Source: Natrinema caseinilyticum (lineage in GTDB: Archaea; Halobacteriota; Halobacteria; Halobacteriales; Natrialbaceae). From it: a stretch of 64,000 bases of DNA. Numbering within the stretch: position 1 is the first letter of the stretch; every line of letters begins with the position of its first letter. The translations under genes and the position numbers were made by a program. Under the pieces are notes generated by a model. It saw nothing but the letters and a program-made list of their open reading frames with translations, was not told the origin of the DNA and made no database searches. Of the stretch, positions 34,432 through 43,010 are shown piece by piece. The DNA lies in the NCBI RefSeq assembly GCF_024227435.1, contig NZ_CP100446.1, positions 372,001-436,000 of the forward strand. Direction: 5' to 3'.

Positions 34432-36885
34432 TTACGAATCGCGACGGTCGAGTGCCGCTTTGACGTCCGCCGCGGTGATCGGCAACGACGTCACGCGCAC
34501 CCCGACGGCGTCGCGGATGGCGTTGCTGAGTGCGGGCGGGATCCCGTTCGTCGGCAGTTCGCCGATGGATTTCGCGCCGAACGGACCCGTCGGTTCGTGC
34601 GTTTCCACGAGGATCGTCTCCATCGGCGGGTGGTCCGTCGTCCGCGGCATCCCGTACTGACGGAACCCGGTCGTCTGCGGGTTCCCCTCGTCGTCGAAAT
34701 CCAGTCCGCCGCTCGTCGCGTACTCGAGGCTCATGTGTTGGCCGCCCTCGACCTGTCCCTCCGCGAGCGGGGGGTTGATGGCGACTCCGCAGTCGGCCGC
34801 GTAGACCAGTTTGTTCAGTTCGAACTCGCCGGTCTCCTCGTCGACGGTCACGTCCACGAACTGCGCGCCGAACGGCGGCGGACTCTCGTCCGTCGAGTGG
34901 TGTCCGTCGCCCATGATCTGTTCGCGCTCGTCGTGGCCGTAGGTTGCCTCGTAGCCGATCTCCTCTAAGTCGACGCTCGCGCCCGTCTCCTCGCTGTAGA
35001 CTTCCCCGTCTCCGGTCTCGAGGTTCGATTCAGGCTCCTCTATGAGTTTCGCGCCCCAGTACAGCAGTCGATCTCTGGCGTCTTCGGCGGCCTTCTTGAC
35101 GGCGGTTCCGCTGATGTACGTCGTCGAGGAGGCGTAGGATCCGTAGTCGAACGGGGTGACGTCGGTATCCGAGGACTCGACGACGATGTCTGCGGGGCGA
35201 CAGCCAAGCACTTCGGCTGCGACCTGGCTGAACATCGTGTCGTTTCCGGTCCCGGTGTCGACGCCGCCGACGTGGAGGTGAAACGAGCCGTCCTCGTTCA
35301 TCTTGAGTTTCGCAGCGCCGAGTTCCTTGCCCGCGACGCCGCTTCCCTGTGCACAGATCGCCATCCCGACCCCGCGATGACGGTGGTCCTCGTCGGGTTG
35401 CTCGATATCGTCCCAGTCGATGGCCTCCATGCCCCGTTCGATACACTCTCGAAGGCCGCAGGAGCGGATTCGCCTGGCGAACCGATCGTCGTCTTTGAGG
35501 ATGGTCGAGACGTCGTCGAGGTCCCCCTCTCGGATCGCATTTCGCCGTTTGAACTCGACGGGATCGATCCCGAGGTCTCGCGCCACCTCGTCGACGTGCG
35601 ACTCGACGGCGAAGTGTCCCTGCGGTGCGCCGTAGCCGCGCATCGCAGCACCCATCGGAAGATTCGTGTGGACGACGTCGCCCTCGAACCGGATGTTCGG
35701 CACGCGCGGATACAGGGGTAGCGCCTTGGTCCCGACGTTCGTGGCCACCGTCATTCCGTGCGTGCCGTAGGCGCCGGAATTCGAGCGCGCGTAGAGGTCC
35801 ATCGCCACGATCGTTCCGTCTTCGGTCACCGCCGATCGCATCGTCATGTCCATCGGATGGCGCGACCGCAACGCGTAGAACTCCTCCTGTCTCGTCATCT
35901 CGAGTTTGACGGGCCGGTCGGCTTTCAGGTGCAGTGCGAACGCGATCGGTTCGATCGCCATCTCCTGTTTCGCGCCGAAGCCGGCGCCGACGCGCGGTTT
36001 CTCGACGCGAATATCCCGGATCGGAACGTCGAAGACGTGCGCGAGTTGCCGTCGCGTGTGGTTGGGCACCTGCGTCGCCGTGATGAAGGTATAGCGGTCG
36101 TCTTCGTCCGTGTAGGCGATCGTCGTGTGCGGCTCCGGGACGCAGTGGGACTGATACGGCGTGTCCAGGTCGGTCTCGTGAACGCGAACGTCGTCGCGCT
36201 CGAGTGCGGCGTCGACGTCGCCGATTTCGCCTTCGAAGTGCGACTCGAGGTTGCGGTCGTAGTCCGATCCGCTCTGTGCGTTCTCGACGTCGTCGTCATC
36301 GAACAGTTGCGGGGCCTCGGGTTCCATCGCCGCCTCGACGTCGAAGACGGCGTCGCGTTCCTCGTACTCGACTTCGATCGCGCGGGCGGCGCGATCGGCG
36401 ATCTCGCCTGTCTCGGCGGCCACGGCCGCGATCGGGTCGCCGACGAACCGCACGTGTCTCCGGAGGACCCGCATGTCCCACGGACTCGGCTCCGGGTAGG
36501 ACTGGCCCGAACTCGAGTACAGCGTCCCGGGAACGACGTCGTCCCAGGGCGTGACGACCGCGTACACGCCCTCCATCTCCTCGGCGGCGCTCGTGTCGAC
36601 GTTCGTCACGTCGCCGTGTGCGATATCGCTGCGGACGACCGTCCCGTGGACGAGGTCCGGAAATCGACGGCTGTAATCGGCCGTGTATCGGGCCTCGCCC
36701 GTCACGATCTTCCGCGCGTCGTCCTTCTCGACGTCCGTCGTGAGGTTCTCGCGTTCGTCCTCGCTCTTGCGATTGTTCTCCGGTTCGTCCCACTCCATCG
36801 GGGACCGCTCGGCATCCGCGCTTCGCTGACGGCTCTCCTCGGCCGTGCCCTCTTCGGGACGGTCTCGTTCGGTGGGCGTACTCAT
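34432..36885 (-). CDS. Xanthine-dehydrogenase-family molybdopterin-binding subunit, copy 1
   Basis: An 817-residue CoxL/XdhD-type subunit. It holds an N-terminal aldehyde oxidase/xanthine dehydrogenase a/b hammerhead segment (about 55-170), VGAGFGAKQEMAIEP, a DTGTGNDTMFSQVAAEVLGC Mo-cofactor contact region near 540, and AKSIGELPTNGIPPAL near the C terminus holding the conserved catalytic glutamate. It is co-transcribed with a 2Fe-2S subunit overlapping by four bases. No FAD-binding medium subunit is encoded in the pair or nearby, so electrons must leave by another route. Candidate substrates are purines (xanthine, hypoxanthine). Confidence 0.9.
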   Translation of the reverse strand: MSTPTERDRPEEGTAEESRQRSADAERSPMEWDEPENNRKSEDERENLTTDVEKDDARKIVTGEARYTADYSRRFPDLVHGTVVRSDIAHGDVTNVDTSAAEEMEGVYAVVTPWDDVVPGTLYSSSGQSYPEPSPWDMRVLRRHVRFVGDPIAAVAAETGEIADRAARAIEVEYEERDAVFDVEAAMEPEAPQLFDDDDVENAQSGSDYDRNLESHFEGEIGDVDAALERDDVRVHETDLDTPYQSHCVPEPHTTIAYTDEDDRYTFITATQVPNHTRRQLAHVFDVPIRDIRVEKPRVGAGFGAKQEMAIEPIAFALHLKADRPVKLEMTRQEEFYALRSRHPMDMTMRSAVTEDGTIVAMDLYARSNSGAYGTHGMTVATNVGTKALPLYPRVPNIRFEGDVVHTNLPMGAAMRGYGAPQGHFAVESHVDEVARDLGIDPVEFKRRNAIREGDLDDVSTILKDDDRFARRIRSCGLRECIERGMEAIDWDDIEQPDEDHRHRGVGMAICAQGSGVAGKELGAAKLKMNEDGSFHLHVGGVDTGTGNDTMFSQVAAEVLGCRPADIVVESSDTDVTPFDYGSYASSTTYISGTAVKKAAEDARDRLLYWGAKLIEEPESNLETGDGEVYSEETGASVDLEEIGYEATYGHDEREQIMGDGHHSTDESPPPFGAQFVDVTVDEETGEFELNKLVYAADCGVAINPPLAEGQVEGGQHMSLEYATSGGLDFDDEGNPQTTGFRQYGMPRTTDHPPMETILVETHEPTGPFGAKSIGELPTNGIPPALSNAIRDAVGVRVTSLPITAADVKAALDRRDS

Positions 36886-37448
36886 CGATCCGTCTCACCT
36901 CGCGAATCGCCCTCGAGTCGTTCATGGACGCGGTCACACGAGCGCCCGAACTCCGTACCACCGCGTCCCCCGTCCGCCGCGACCGTCCGTTCGTCCACGT
37001 TCTCCGCCGCCTCGAGGACCGCTTCGACGATTTTCTTGTACCCGGTGCACCGACACAGGTTGTCCGACAGCGCCTCTCTGACCTCCGCTTCGCTCGGTGA
37101 CGGGTTCTCCTCGAGCAGCGCCTTCGATCGCATGATCATGCCCGGGATACAGAACCCACACTGGAGCGCCGAGTTGTCGACGAAGGCTTGCTGTACCGGG
37201 TGAAGGTCGTCCTGTGTCCCGAGGCCCTCGATCGTTTCGACGGCCGCACCGTCGGCTTTCGCGACCGGCGTTATACACGACATCGTCGGTTCGCCGTCGA
37301 TCTGGACCGTACACATGCCACACGCGCCGGTGTCACAGCCGCGCTTGGCGCCGGTGTACCCGTTTCGACGTAACACGTCGAGCAGGAGGTCGGATTTCGA
37401 TGCCTCGAACGAGCGTTCGGTACCGTTGAGTGTACATTCGATGTGCAT
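36882..37448 (-). CDS. 2Fe-2S iron-sulfur subunit of molybdenum hydroxylase, copy 1
   Basis: A 188-residue CoxS/XdhC-type small subunit. The plant-type ferredoxin cluster motif is TGACGMCTVQIDG, the second cluster CGFCIPGM and CRCTGYKKIVEAV. The N-terminal HIECTLNGTERSFEA matches family start, so ATG 37448 was taken over an earlier one. Two 2Fe-2S clusters carry electrons from the Mo site. The stop overlaps the large subunit start (ATGA). This pair and the second pair (37736-40725) lie head-to-tail. Confidence 0.9.
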   Translation of the reverse strand: MHIECTLNGTERSFEASKSDLLLDVLRRNGYTGAKRGCDTGACGMCTVQIDGEPTMSCITPVAKADGAAVETIEGLGTQDDLHPVQQAFVDNSALQCGFCIPGMIMRSKALLEENPSPSEAEVREALSDNLCRCTGYKKIVEAVLEAAENVDERTVAADGGRGGTEFGRSCDRVHERLEGDSRGETDR

Positions 37449-37735
37449 ATGGCTCCCTCTATGGGTGATGCTACCACTATACCTCACACGTCACGTACGG
37501 GACCCTTAAGATTTGTCGAGGTTTCTGCTCTCTATCACTCTGTAAAAAAACATGTTCTGCGATCGCCCAATCACCGACGGTCGAACTGGACGGCAGGGGC
37601 GGTGAACGTCACGCAATCGAGAGAATCAAACGAAACGGTCGATCCGGCCGCGACCTCGAATGCGCGGATCGGGAGGGCAAAAACGAGAGCAGAAGCGGGA
37701 GAGGGCCGACCGAAGTGTCAGGTAAGGGACTCGGT

Positions 37736-40180
37736 TCACTCGTCGTCTTCGAGGGCGGCTCTGATCTTCTCCGGGGTGATCGGCATGTCGGTGATCCGAA
37801 CGCCGACCGCCTCGCGGACGGCGTTGCTCAGCGCCGGCGGCACCGTGTTCGTCGGCACCTCCGCGACGGATTTCGCGCCGAACGGACCGGTCGGCTCGTG
37901 GGTTTCGACCAGGATCGACTCGATCGGGGGCGTCTCCGACGCCGTCGGCCAGTCGTACTCGTCGAAGCTCGTCACCGCCGACCGGCCATCGTCGTCGAAC
38001 GTGATGCCCTCGCAGACCGCCATCTCGTAGCTCATGTGGTTCGCGCCTTCGACTTGCCCCTCCGCCATGCCGGGGTTAATGGCGACCCCGCAGTCGACCG
38101 CGACGACGAGTTTGTTGACCTCGAACTCGCCGGTTTCCTCGTCGACGGTGACGTCCGCGAACTGCGCGGCAAACGGCGGCGGACTCTCCTCCGTGCAGTG
38201 GGTCCCCTTTCCGAGGATGTGTTCGCGTTCGTCGTGGCCGTACGCGGCCTCGTAGCCGATCTCTTCGAGATCGACGCTCGCATCCGTCTCTTCGCTGTAG
38301 ACCTTGCCGTTTCCGGTCTCGAGGTTCGATTCGGGCTCCTCTATGAGTTTCGAGCCCCAGTAGAGGATGCGCTCTTTCGCGTCTTCGGCGGCCTTCTTGA
38401 CCGCCATGCCGCTGATGTACGTCGTCGAGGAGGCGTACGCCCCGTAGTCGAAGGGAGTGACGTCCGTGTCGGACGATTTGATCACGATGTCCGTTTCGGG
38501 ACAGCCCAGTACTTCGGCTGCGATCTGGATGAACGCCGTGTCCGCTCCGGTTCCGATGTCGACGCCGCCGACGTGGAGGTGAAACGAGCCGTCCTCGTTC
38601 ATCATGAGCTGGGCGGCGCCGAGTTCGTCGCCCGCGACGCCGGTTCCCTGCGCCGAGAGTGCCATCCCGATGCCGCGGTGAAGTTGTGCCTCGTCGGGTT
38701 GCTCGAGGTCGTCCCAGCCGATCGCCTCTTTCCCGCGTTCGATACATTCGTCGAGTCCACAGGATCGAATCCGGCGCTCTGCGCCTTCGCCGCCCATCAT
38801 GCCGGCGATCTCGTCGAGATCGCCGACCTCCATGTAGTGGTTCTGACGGAACTCGATGGGATCTATGTCGAGGTCGCGGGCCACCTCGTCCAGGTGTCCC
38901 TCGAGCGCGAGGGTGCCCTGCGGCGCGCCGTAGCCGCGCATCGCACCGGTCTGTGGAGTGTTCGTGTGGACGATGTCGGCTTTGAATCGCGCGTTCGGGA
39001 CCTTCGAGTACAGCGGCATCGGCTTGCTGCCGACGTTTCCGGCGACCGTCATCCCGTGGCTCCCGTACGCGCCCGTGTTCGAGAGCGCGTACAGATCGAG
39101 GGCTTCGATCGATCCGTCGTCGGTGACCGCGGTCCGCGCGCGGACTTTCATCGGGTGTCGCGACCGCATCGCGGAGAACTCCTCTTCGCGCGTGGCCTCG
39201 TAGATCACGGGTCGATCGGTCGCGAGCGAGAGCGCGAGCGGGATCGGCTCGACGACCATGGCCTGTTTGCCGCCGAAGCCGCCACCGACCCGCGGTTTCG
39301 AGACGCGGATGTCCCGAATGGGGATGTCGAACAGGTGAGCTAACTGCCGGCGCGTGTGGTTTGGCACCTGCGTACTCGTGACGAGAACGTGTCGGTCGTC
39401 CTCGTCGGTGTACGCGAGGGTGGTGTGTGTCTCGATCTGGGCGTGTGACTGTCGGATCGTCTCCCACTCGCTCTCGTGGACGTGGACGTCGTCGCGGTCG
39501 ACGGTCTCGTCGACGTCGCCGATCTCGCCTTCGATCTGGGACATCCGATTGCGGCTGTAATCGTGCCCGACGATTTCGTTCTCGACCTCGTCGTCGCCGA
39601 ACAACTGCGGTGCGTCCTCGGAGTAGGCGTCCTCGGGATCGAGCACGTACTCGTCTTCCTCGTACTCGACTGCGATGCGCTCGGCCGCGGCGCGTGCGGT
39701 TTCGGCGTCGTCAGCCGCGACCGCCGCGATGGGATCGCCGACGTAGCGGACGTGCTCGTTTAACACGTTCATGTCCCACGGACTCGGTTCGGGGTAGGAC
39801 TGGCCCGCACTGGTGTACTTCGCGTCGGGCGTCTCTTCGGACCACGGCGTCAGGACGGTGCGGACGCCGTCCATCTCCTCGGCGGCGCTCGTGTCGACGT
39901 CCGTCACGTAGCCGTGTGGTATCTCGCTCCGGACGACGGCGGCGTATGCGAGACCGGGGAACTGCGTCTCGTAATCCGCGGTGTACTTCGCCTGCCCGGT
40001 GACGAGTTTCGGGTCGTCGTCTTTCTCGGCCGGCCGCGAGACGCTGGCTCGCTCGTCCGGCGCCAGGTTGTTGTTCTCCGGTTCGTCCCACTCGAGGGGA
40101 TGGTCCTCGAGCGCCGCGACGTCCTGTTCTGTGTGCGATGCCGTCCCGCCATCGGGTTTTGGATCGTCTTCGGTAGTCAT
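37736..40180 (-). CDS. Xanthine-dehydrogenase-family molybdopterin-binding subunit, copy 2
   Basis: An 814-residue paralogue of the subunit at 34432-36885, alignable end to end: VVRSEIPHGYVTDVDTSAAEEMDG, VGGGFGGKQAMVVEP, DIGTGADTAFIQIAAEVLGC and AKSVAEVPTNTVPPAL with the catalytic glutamate. Differences at Mo-site positions (FGG versus FGA in the second motif, VAE versus IGE in the fourth) may change specificity. It also has a four-base overlap with its iron-sulfur partner and no FAD subunit. The two copies suggest related but distinct purine substrates, or alternative acceptors. Confidence 0.9.
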   Translation of the reverse strand: MTTEDDPKPDGGTASHTEQDVAALEDHPLEWDEPENNNLAPDERASVSRPAEKDDDPKLVTGQAKYTADYETQFPGLAYAAVVRSEIPHGYVTDVDTSAAEEMDGVRTVLTPWSEETPDAKYTSAGQSYPEPSPWDMNVLNEHVRYVGDPIAAVAADDAETARAAAERIAVEYEEDEYVLDPEDAYSEDAPQLFGDDEVENEIVGHDYSRNRMSQIEGEIGDVDETVDRDDVHVHESEWETIRQSHAQIETHTTLAYTDEDDRHVLVTSTQVPNHTRRQLAHLFDIPIRDIRVSKPRVGGGFGGKQAMVVEPIPLALSLATDRPVIYEATREEEFSAMRSRHPMKVRARTAVTDDGSIEALDLYALSNTGAYGSHGMTVAGNVGSKPMPLYSKVPNARFKADIVHTNTPQTGAMRGYGAPQGTLALEGHLDEVARDLDIDPIEFRQNHYMEVGDLDEIAGMMGGEGAERRIRSCGLDECIERGKEAIGWDDLEQPDEAQLHRGIGMALSAQGTGVAGDELGAAQLMMNEDGSFHLHVGGVDIGTGADTAFIQIAAEVLGCPETDIVIKSSDTDVTPFDYGAYASSTTYISGMAVKKAAEDAKERILYWGSKLIEEPESNLETGNGKVYSEETDASVDLEEIGYEAAYGHDEREHILGKGTHCTEESPPPFAAQFADVTVDEETGEFEVNKLVVAVDCGVAINPGMAEGQVEGANHMSYEMAVCEGITFDDDGRSAVTSFDEYDWPTASETPPIESILVETHEPTGPFGAKSVAEVPTNTVPPALSNAVREAVGVRITDMPITPEKIRAALEDDE

Positions 40181-40725
40181 GTGTCTCGCGTCTCACCGGG
40201 TCGGTCGGTCGCCTCGTGGGCGGTCGATTCGGACGGCGCGCCGCCGTCCGTCGCGACGGCTCCGTCGCCGTGTACGCGCTCTGCGGCGTCGAGGATCGCT
40301 TCGACGGGCTTCTGGTAGCCGGTACACCGACACAGATTGTCGTCGATCGCCTCCCGGACCTCCCCCTCGGTCGGGTTCGGGGTCTCCTCGAGCAGTTCCT
40401 TCGTCTGGACGATCATGCCCGGGATACAGAACCCACACTGGACCGCGAAGTGATCGACGAACGCCTGCTGAATCGGGTGCAGATCGTCCTGGCTCCCGAA
40501 GCCTTCGATCGTCCGGATGGTCGCGCCGTCGGCCTCCCGGACTGCTTTCCCGCAGGCCATCTCCGCGCTCCCTTCGATGAGCACTTTCGAAGCGCCACAG
40601 ACACCGCCGTCACAGCCGCATTTCACGCCGGTGTACCCTTCGCGTCGGAGTACCGATGCGAGGTCGTCGTCCGGCGCTGCTTCGATTTCGAGCGATTCGC
40701 CGTTGACGGTCAGGCTGAACTGCAC
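40177..40725 (-). CDS. 2Fe-2S iron-sulfur subunit of molybdenum hydroxylase, copy 2
   Basis: A 182-residue small subunit with two 2Fe-2S motifs: [17 protein letters not shown] and [11 protein letters not shown] with [12 protein letters not shown]. The GTG at 40725 follows AGGAGGGATCACT, a strong ribosome-binding site that overrides a much longer frame upstream. Its cysteine spacing ([11 protein letters not shown]) differs from copy 1 at one residue after the second cysteine, so the two pairs are distinct. The gene overlaps the large subunit by four bases. Confidence 0.9.
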   Translation of the reverse strand: MQFSLTVNGESLEIEAAPDDDLASVLRREGYTGVKCGCDGGVCGASKVLIEGSAEMACGKAVREADGATIRTIEGFGSQDDLHPIQQAFVDHFAVQCGFCIPGMIVQTKELLEETPNPTEGEVREAIDDNLCRCTGYQKPVEAILDAAERVHGDGAVATDGGAPSESTAHEATDRPGETRDT

Positions 40726-40979
40726 AGTGATCCCTCCTGTAAGCGTGTCACTAGCATACGTGTCGTTGTGATAGATGTGAGACAGCGCTACATATAAGTA
40801 TGGTTGTCTCGGTTCGCCGCGGTCGAGCCGGCGCGTCCGTCGTCGGACCCTCTCCACGAGTCCGGATCGCGACCCGACCCGTCGTGGCATACCGTGTGCC
40901 GGATGCGCACACGGGTATGGAGCGGCCGCACACGCCCGCAGACGGATACTTCTAAGAACGCGACCCTCGATTCGCCCTC

Positions 40980-41279
40980 ATGGAGATTGCACTCCTCGGC
41001 GGAACCGGAGATATCGGCGAAGGACTGGCGCTGCGATGGGCTCGTGACACGGATCACTCAGTCATCGTCGGCTCGAGAGACCCGGAGAAAGCGACGCGTC
41101 GAGCGAACGACTACGAGGCGCTCCTTTCGGAACGCGGTGCGGACGCAGACGTCGTCGGCGTCGGAAACGCCGAAGCCGCGGCGACCGCCGACGTCGTCGT
41201 CGAGAGCGTGACGCCGCTTCTGATCAACCTCGCGATGAACAACGACGGGATGCACGACCTGGGCGTTCGATTTCGGTGA
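40980..41279 (+). pseudogene. npdG (F420H2:NADP oxidoreductase) remnant with in-frame internal deletion
   Basis: A 99-residue product: residues 1-73 match the NADP-binding start of NADPH-dependent F420 reductase (IALLGGTGDIGEGLALRWARDTDH, then VGSRDPEKATRRA). The last 25 match its very end (VTPLLINLAMNNDGMHDLGVRFR). About 120 residues that should lie between them are absent, with the reading frame intact. The F420-binding part is lost, so activity is unlikely. It lies close to cofC and to a pdxS fossil. Confidence 0.85.
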
Positions 41280-41468
41280 CGCAGCCGGACGATCCGGAGT
41301 CGATCGTCCCGCTGGTAGTTCCCGTTCTCGCGGCTGATACCGGGAGCAGTCGCCCCGCACGATCGAATCCGCGTTCTCGACTGTCGGTCTCTCGAGTGCG
41401 GGGCCGATACGGTCGGCTCCGTCTCGACGTTCGGAAAAGGGGATGAGAACCCGAGTATCGCGGCCGAT

Positions 41469-41849
41469 TCAGTCGTGTGCGGCGATCGCTTCGATTTCCA
41501 CGCCGACGCCCTTCGGCAGGTTCGCCACCTCGACGGCGCTTCGGGCCGGCGGTTCCTCGTCGAAGAAGTCGGCGTACGTCTCGTTCATCTCGTCGAAGGC
41601 GTCGATGTCGTCGAGAAAGACCGTGACCTTGAGGACGTCGCTCATCTCGAGGTCCGCTTCGGCCAGCACCGCCTCGACGTTTGTCAGCGATTGCTCGGTC
41701 TGGACGGCGATCGGCTCGTCGTCCAGTAACTCTCCAGCCGGCGTCATCGGAATTTGACCGGCGGTGAACGTGATGTCGCCGTTGGTCGTCGCCTGACTGT
41801 ACGCACCGACCGCAGCCGGGGCGTCGTCGGTACTGAGGATGCGCTTCAT
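41469..41849 (-). CDS. ridA: RidA-family enamine/imine deaminase
   Basis: A 126-residue RidA protein: GAYSQATTNGDITFTAGQIPMTPAG at the start, LTNVEAVLAEADLEMSDVLKVTVFL in the middle, and RSAVEVANLPKGVGVEIEAIA with the catalytic arginine of the family at the end. RidA hydrolyses 2-aminoacrylate to pyruvate and ammonia, protecting PLP enzymes. A PLP ammonia-lyase in the same locus would produce this compound, which supports a lyase role for the gene at 24849. ATG 41849 fits the family; an upstream ATG would add 44 unrelated residues. Confidence 0.9.
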   Translation of the reverse strand: MKRILSTDDAPAAVGAYSQATTNGDITFTAGQIPMTPAGELLDDEPIAVQTEQSLTNVEAVLAEADLEMSDVLKVTVFLDDIDAFDEMNETYADFFDEEPPARSAVEVANLPKGVGVEIEAIAAHD

Positions 41850-41896
41850 ACAGCGTGCATACAGGTACGAACGCTTAAACGTTACCCAGCGAGGAT

Positions 41897-42529
41897 TTAC
41901 GCGGTCATCTCGTCCGAGATTCTGACGGCGGTAACGCGTCCACTCTGCGAGTCGAGCCGAAAGCCCGCATCGCGAAGCCACGCGTCAGCCCGTCCCGATC
42001 CGTGAAGCAACACTTCGACGATATCCGCCGGCTCGTCGACGTCGACCCCGAGGCGGAACGAATCGACCGTCGCGACTGACGCGCCGACGGCCCGTGCAGC
42101 ATCGCGGTGATCGAGATACGACGACCCGTGATAGTCGACCCTGAAGTCGGGGTGCCGTATCGCGAGCGCGTTCGTTCCCCCGCCGAGTCCCGGCGCGATC
42201 ACGATATCGGCGGCGGGCTCGAGCAGTCGGTCGATCGCCTTACACGTCACGAGCGGGAGGTCGGCCAGGAGCACGCAGAGCGGCCCCGTCGTCTCCCGTC
42301 GATACGCGTTGACGGCCGGCGAAAGCGGCCGCTCGTCGACGCGGACGGACACTCCGTCCAGTTCGATTTCAGCGGTCGAGAGCACCAGCGGGGTCGCATC
42401 CGCGTTCCGCACCGCCCCGAGGACGTCTCGGAGCATCGCCTCCGCGAACGCTCGCCGCTCGTCGGCGGACAGGACGCCGCCGAGTCTCGTTTTCGGCTTC
42501 CGGGGATCGAACGGGATCAGCACGCGCAT
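41897..42529 (-). CDS. cofC: 2-phospho-L-lactate guanylyltransferase CofC
   Basis: A 210-residue nucleotidyltransferase of coenzyme F420 synthesis. [32 protein letters not shown] at the start, [28 protein letters not shown] and [15 protein letters not shown] are the CofC landmarks. It activates phospholactate (or phosphoenolpyruvate) with GTP. Its start overlaps the pdxS remnant by 13 bases. The normal haloarchaeal neighbour cofG is not in this window. Confidence 0.92.
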   Translation of the reverse strand: MRVLIPFDPRKPKTRLGGVLSADERRAFAEAMLRDVLGAVRNADATPLVLSTAEIELDGVSVRVDERPLSPAVNAYRRETTGPLCVLLADLPLVTCKAIDRLLEPAADIVIAPGLGGGTNALAIRHPDFRVDYHGSSYLDHRDAARAVGASVATVDSFRLGVDVDEPADIVEVLLHGSGRADAWLRDAGFRLDSQSGRVTAVRISDEMTA

Positions 42530-42846
42530 GCATACGTCTCTCGAGCCCCGCGTCTTACGTATTCGCAATCTGCTGACCCGGTGAACTCGTGCTCGTCGAT
42601 GTGGGAGGCGTCGTCGGCGGGGTCTGCCATCCGGGCGACGCCGCCGCGCTTTCTGATGTTCGCCGGGACGGCCTCGAGGGCCATGACGGCAACCGCGCCG
42701 GCGTCTTCGGCGATGCGCGCCTGTTCGGGGTCGACGACGTCCATGATGACGCCGCCTTTCTGCATCCGCGCGAACCCGCGCTTGACGAGTTCCGTTCCGC
42801 GTCGCAATCCCTCGAAATCGGCGTCTGCGTTTCTCGGCGTAGCCAT
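42517..42846 (-). pseudogene. pdxS remnant with internal deletion
   Basis: Residues 10-76 are unmistakably the start of PLP synthase lyase subunit PdxS ([24 protein letters not shown], then [28 protein letters not shown]). HIDEHEFT, which normally lies about 50 residues later, follows within five residues. After that the sequence no longer matches and runs into cofC. Full PdxS is about 300 residues, so the catalytic lysines and barrel are gone. Confidence 0.85.
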
Positions 42847-43010
42847 TACGGTTCATAGCTCCGGCAGGACCGCCATCAACGTGTCGTCGGACGCCCAATT
42901 GCGTCCGTGTGCCACGAGAGAGACGCCGTTTGCCACACTCGAGGCGGTCCGTTGCAAAACCGTCCGGACAATAACTTACCCAGGAAACCTTTTTATTGAT
43001 ATGGTTTAAC

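Noticed and set aside
33136-34968. A 610-codon open frame on the plus strand
   Set aside because: It is antisense to the GNAT protein and to the end of the Mo-hydroxylase subunit. Its product is Arg/Pro/Ser-rich with no domain, as expected of GC-rich antisense frames.
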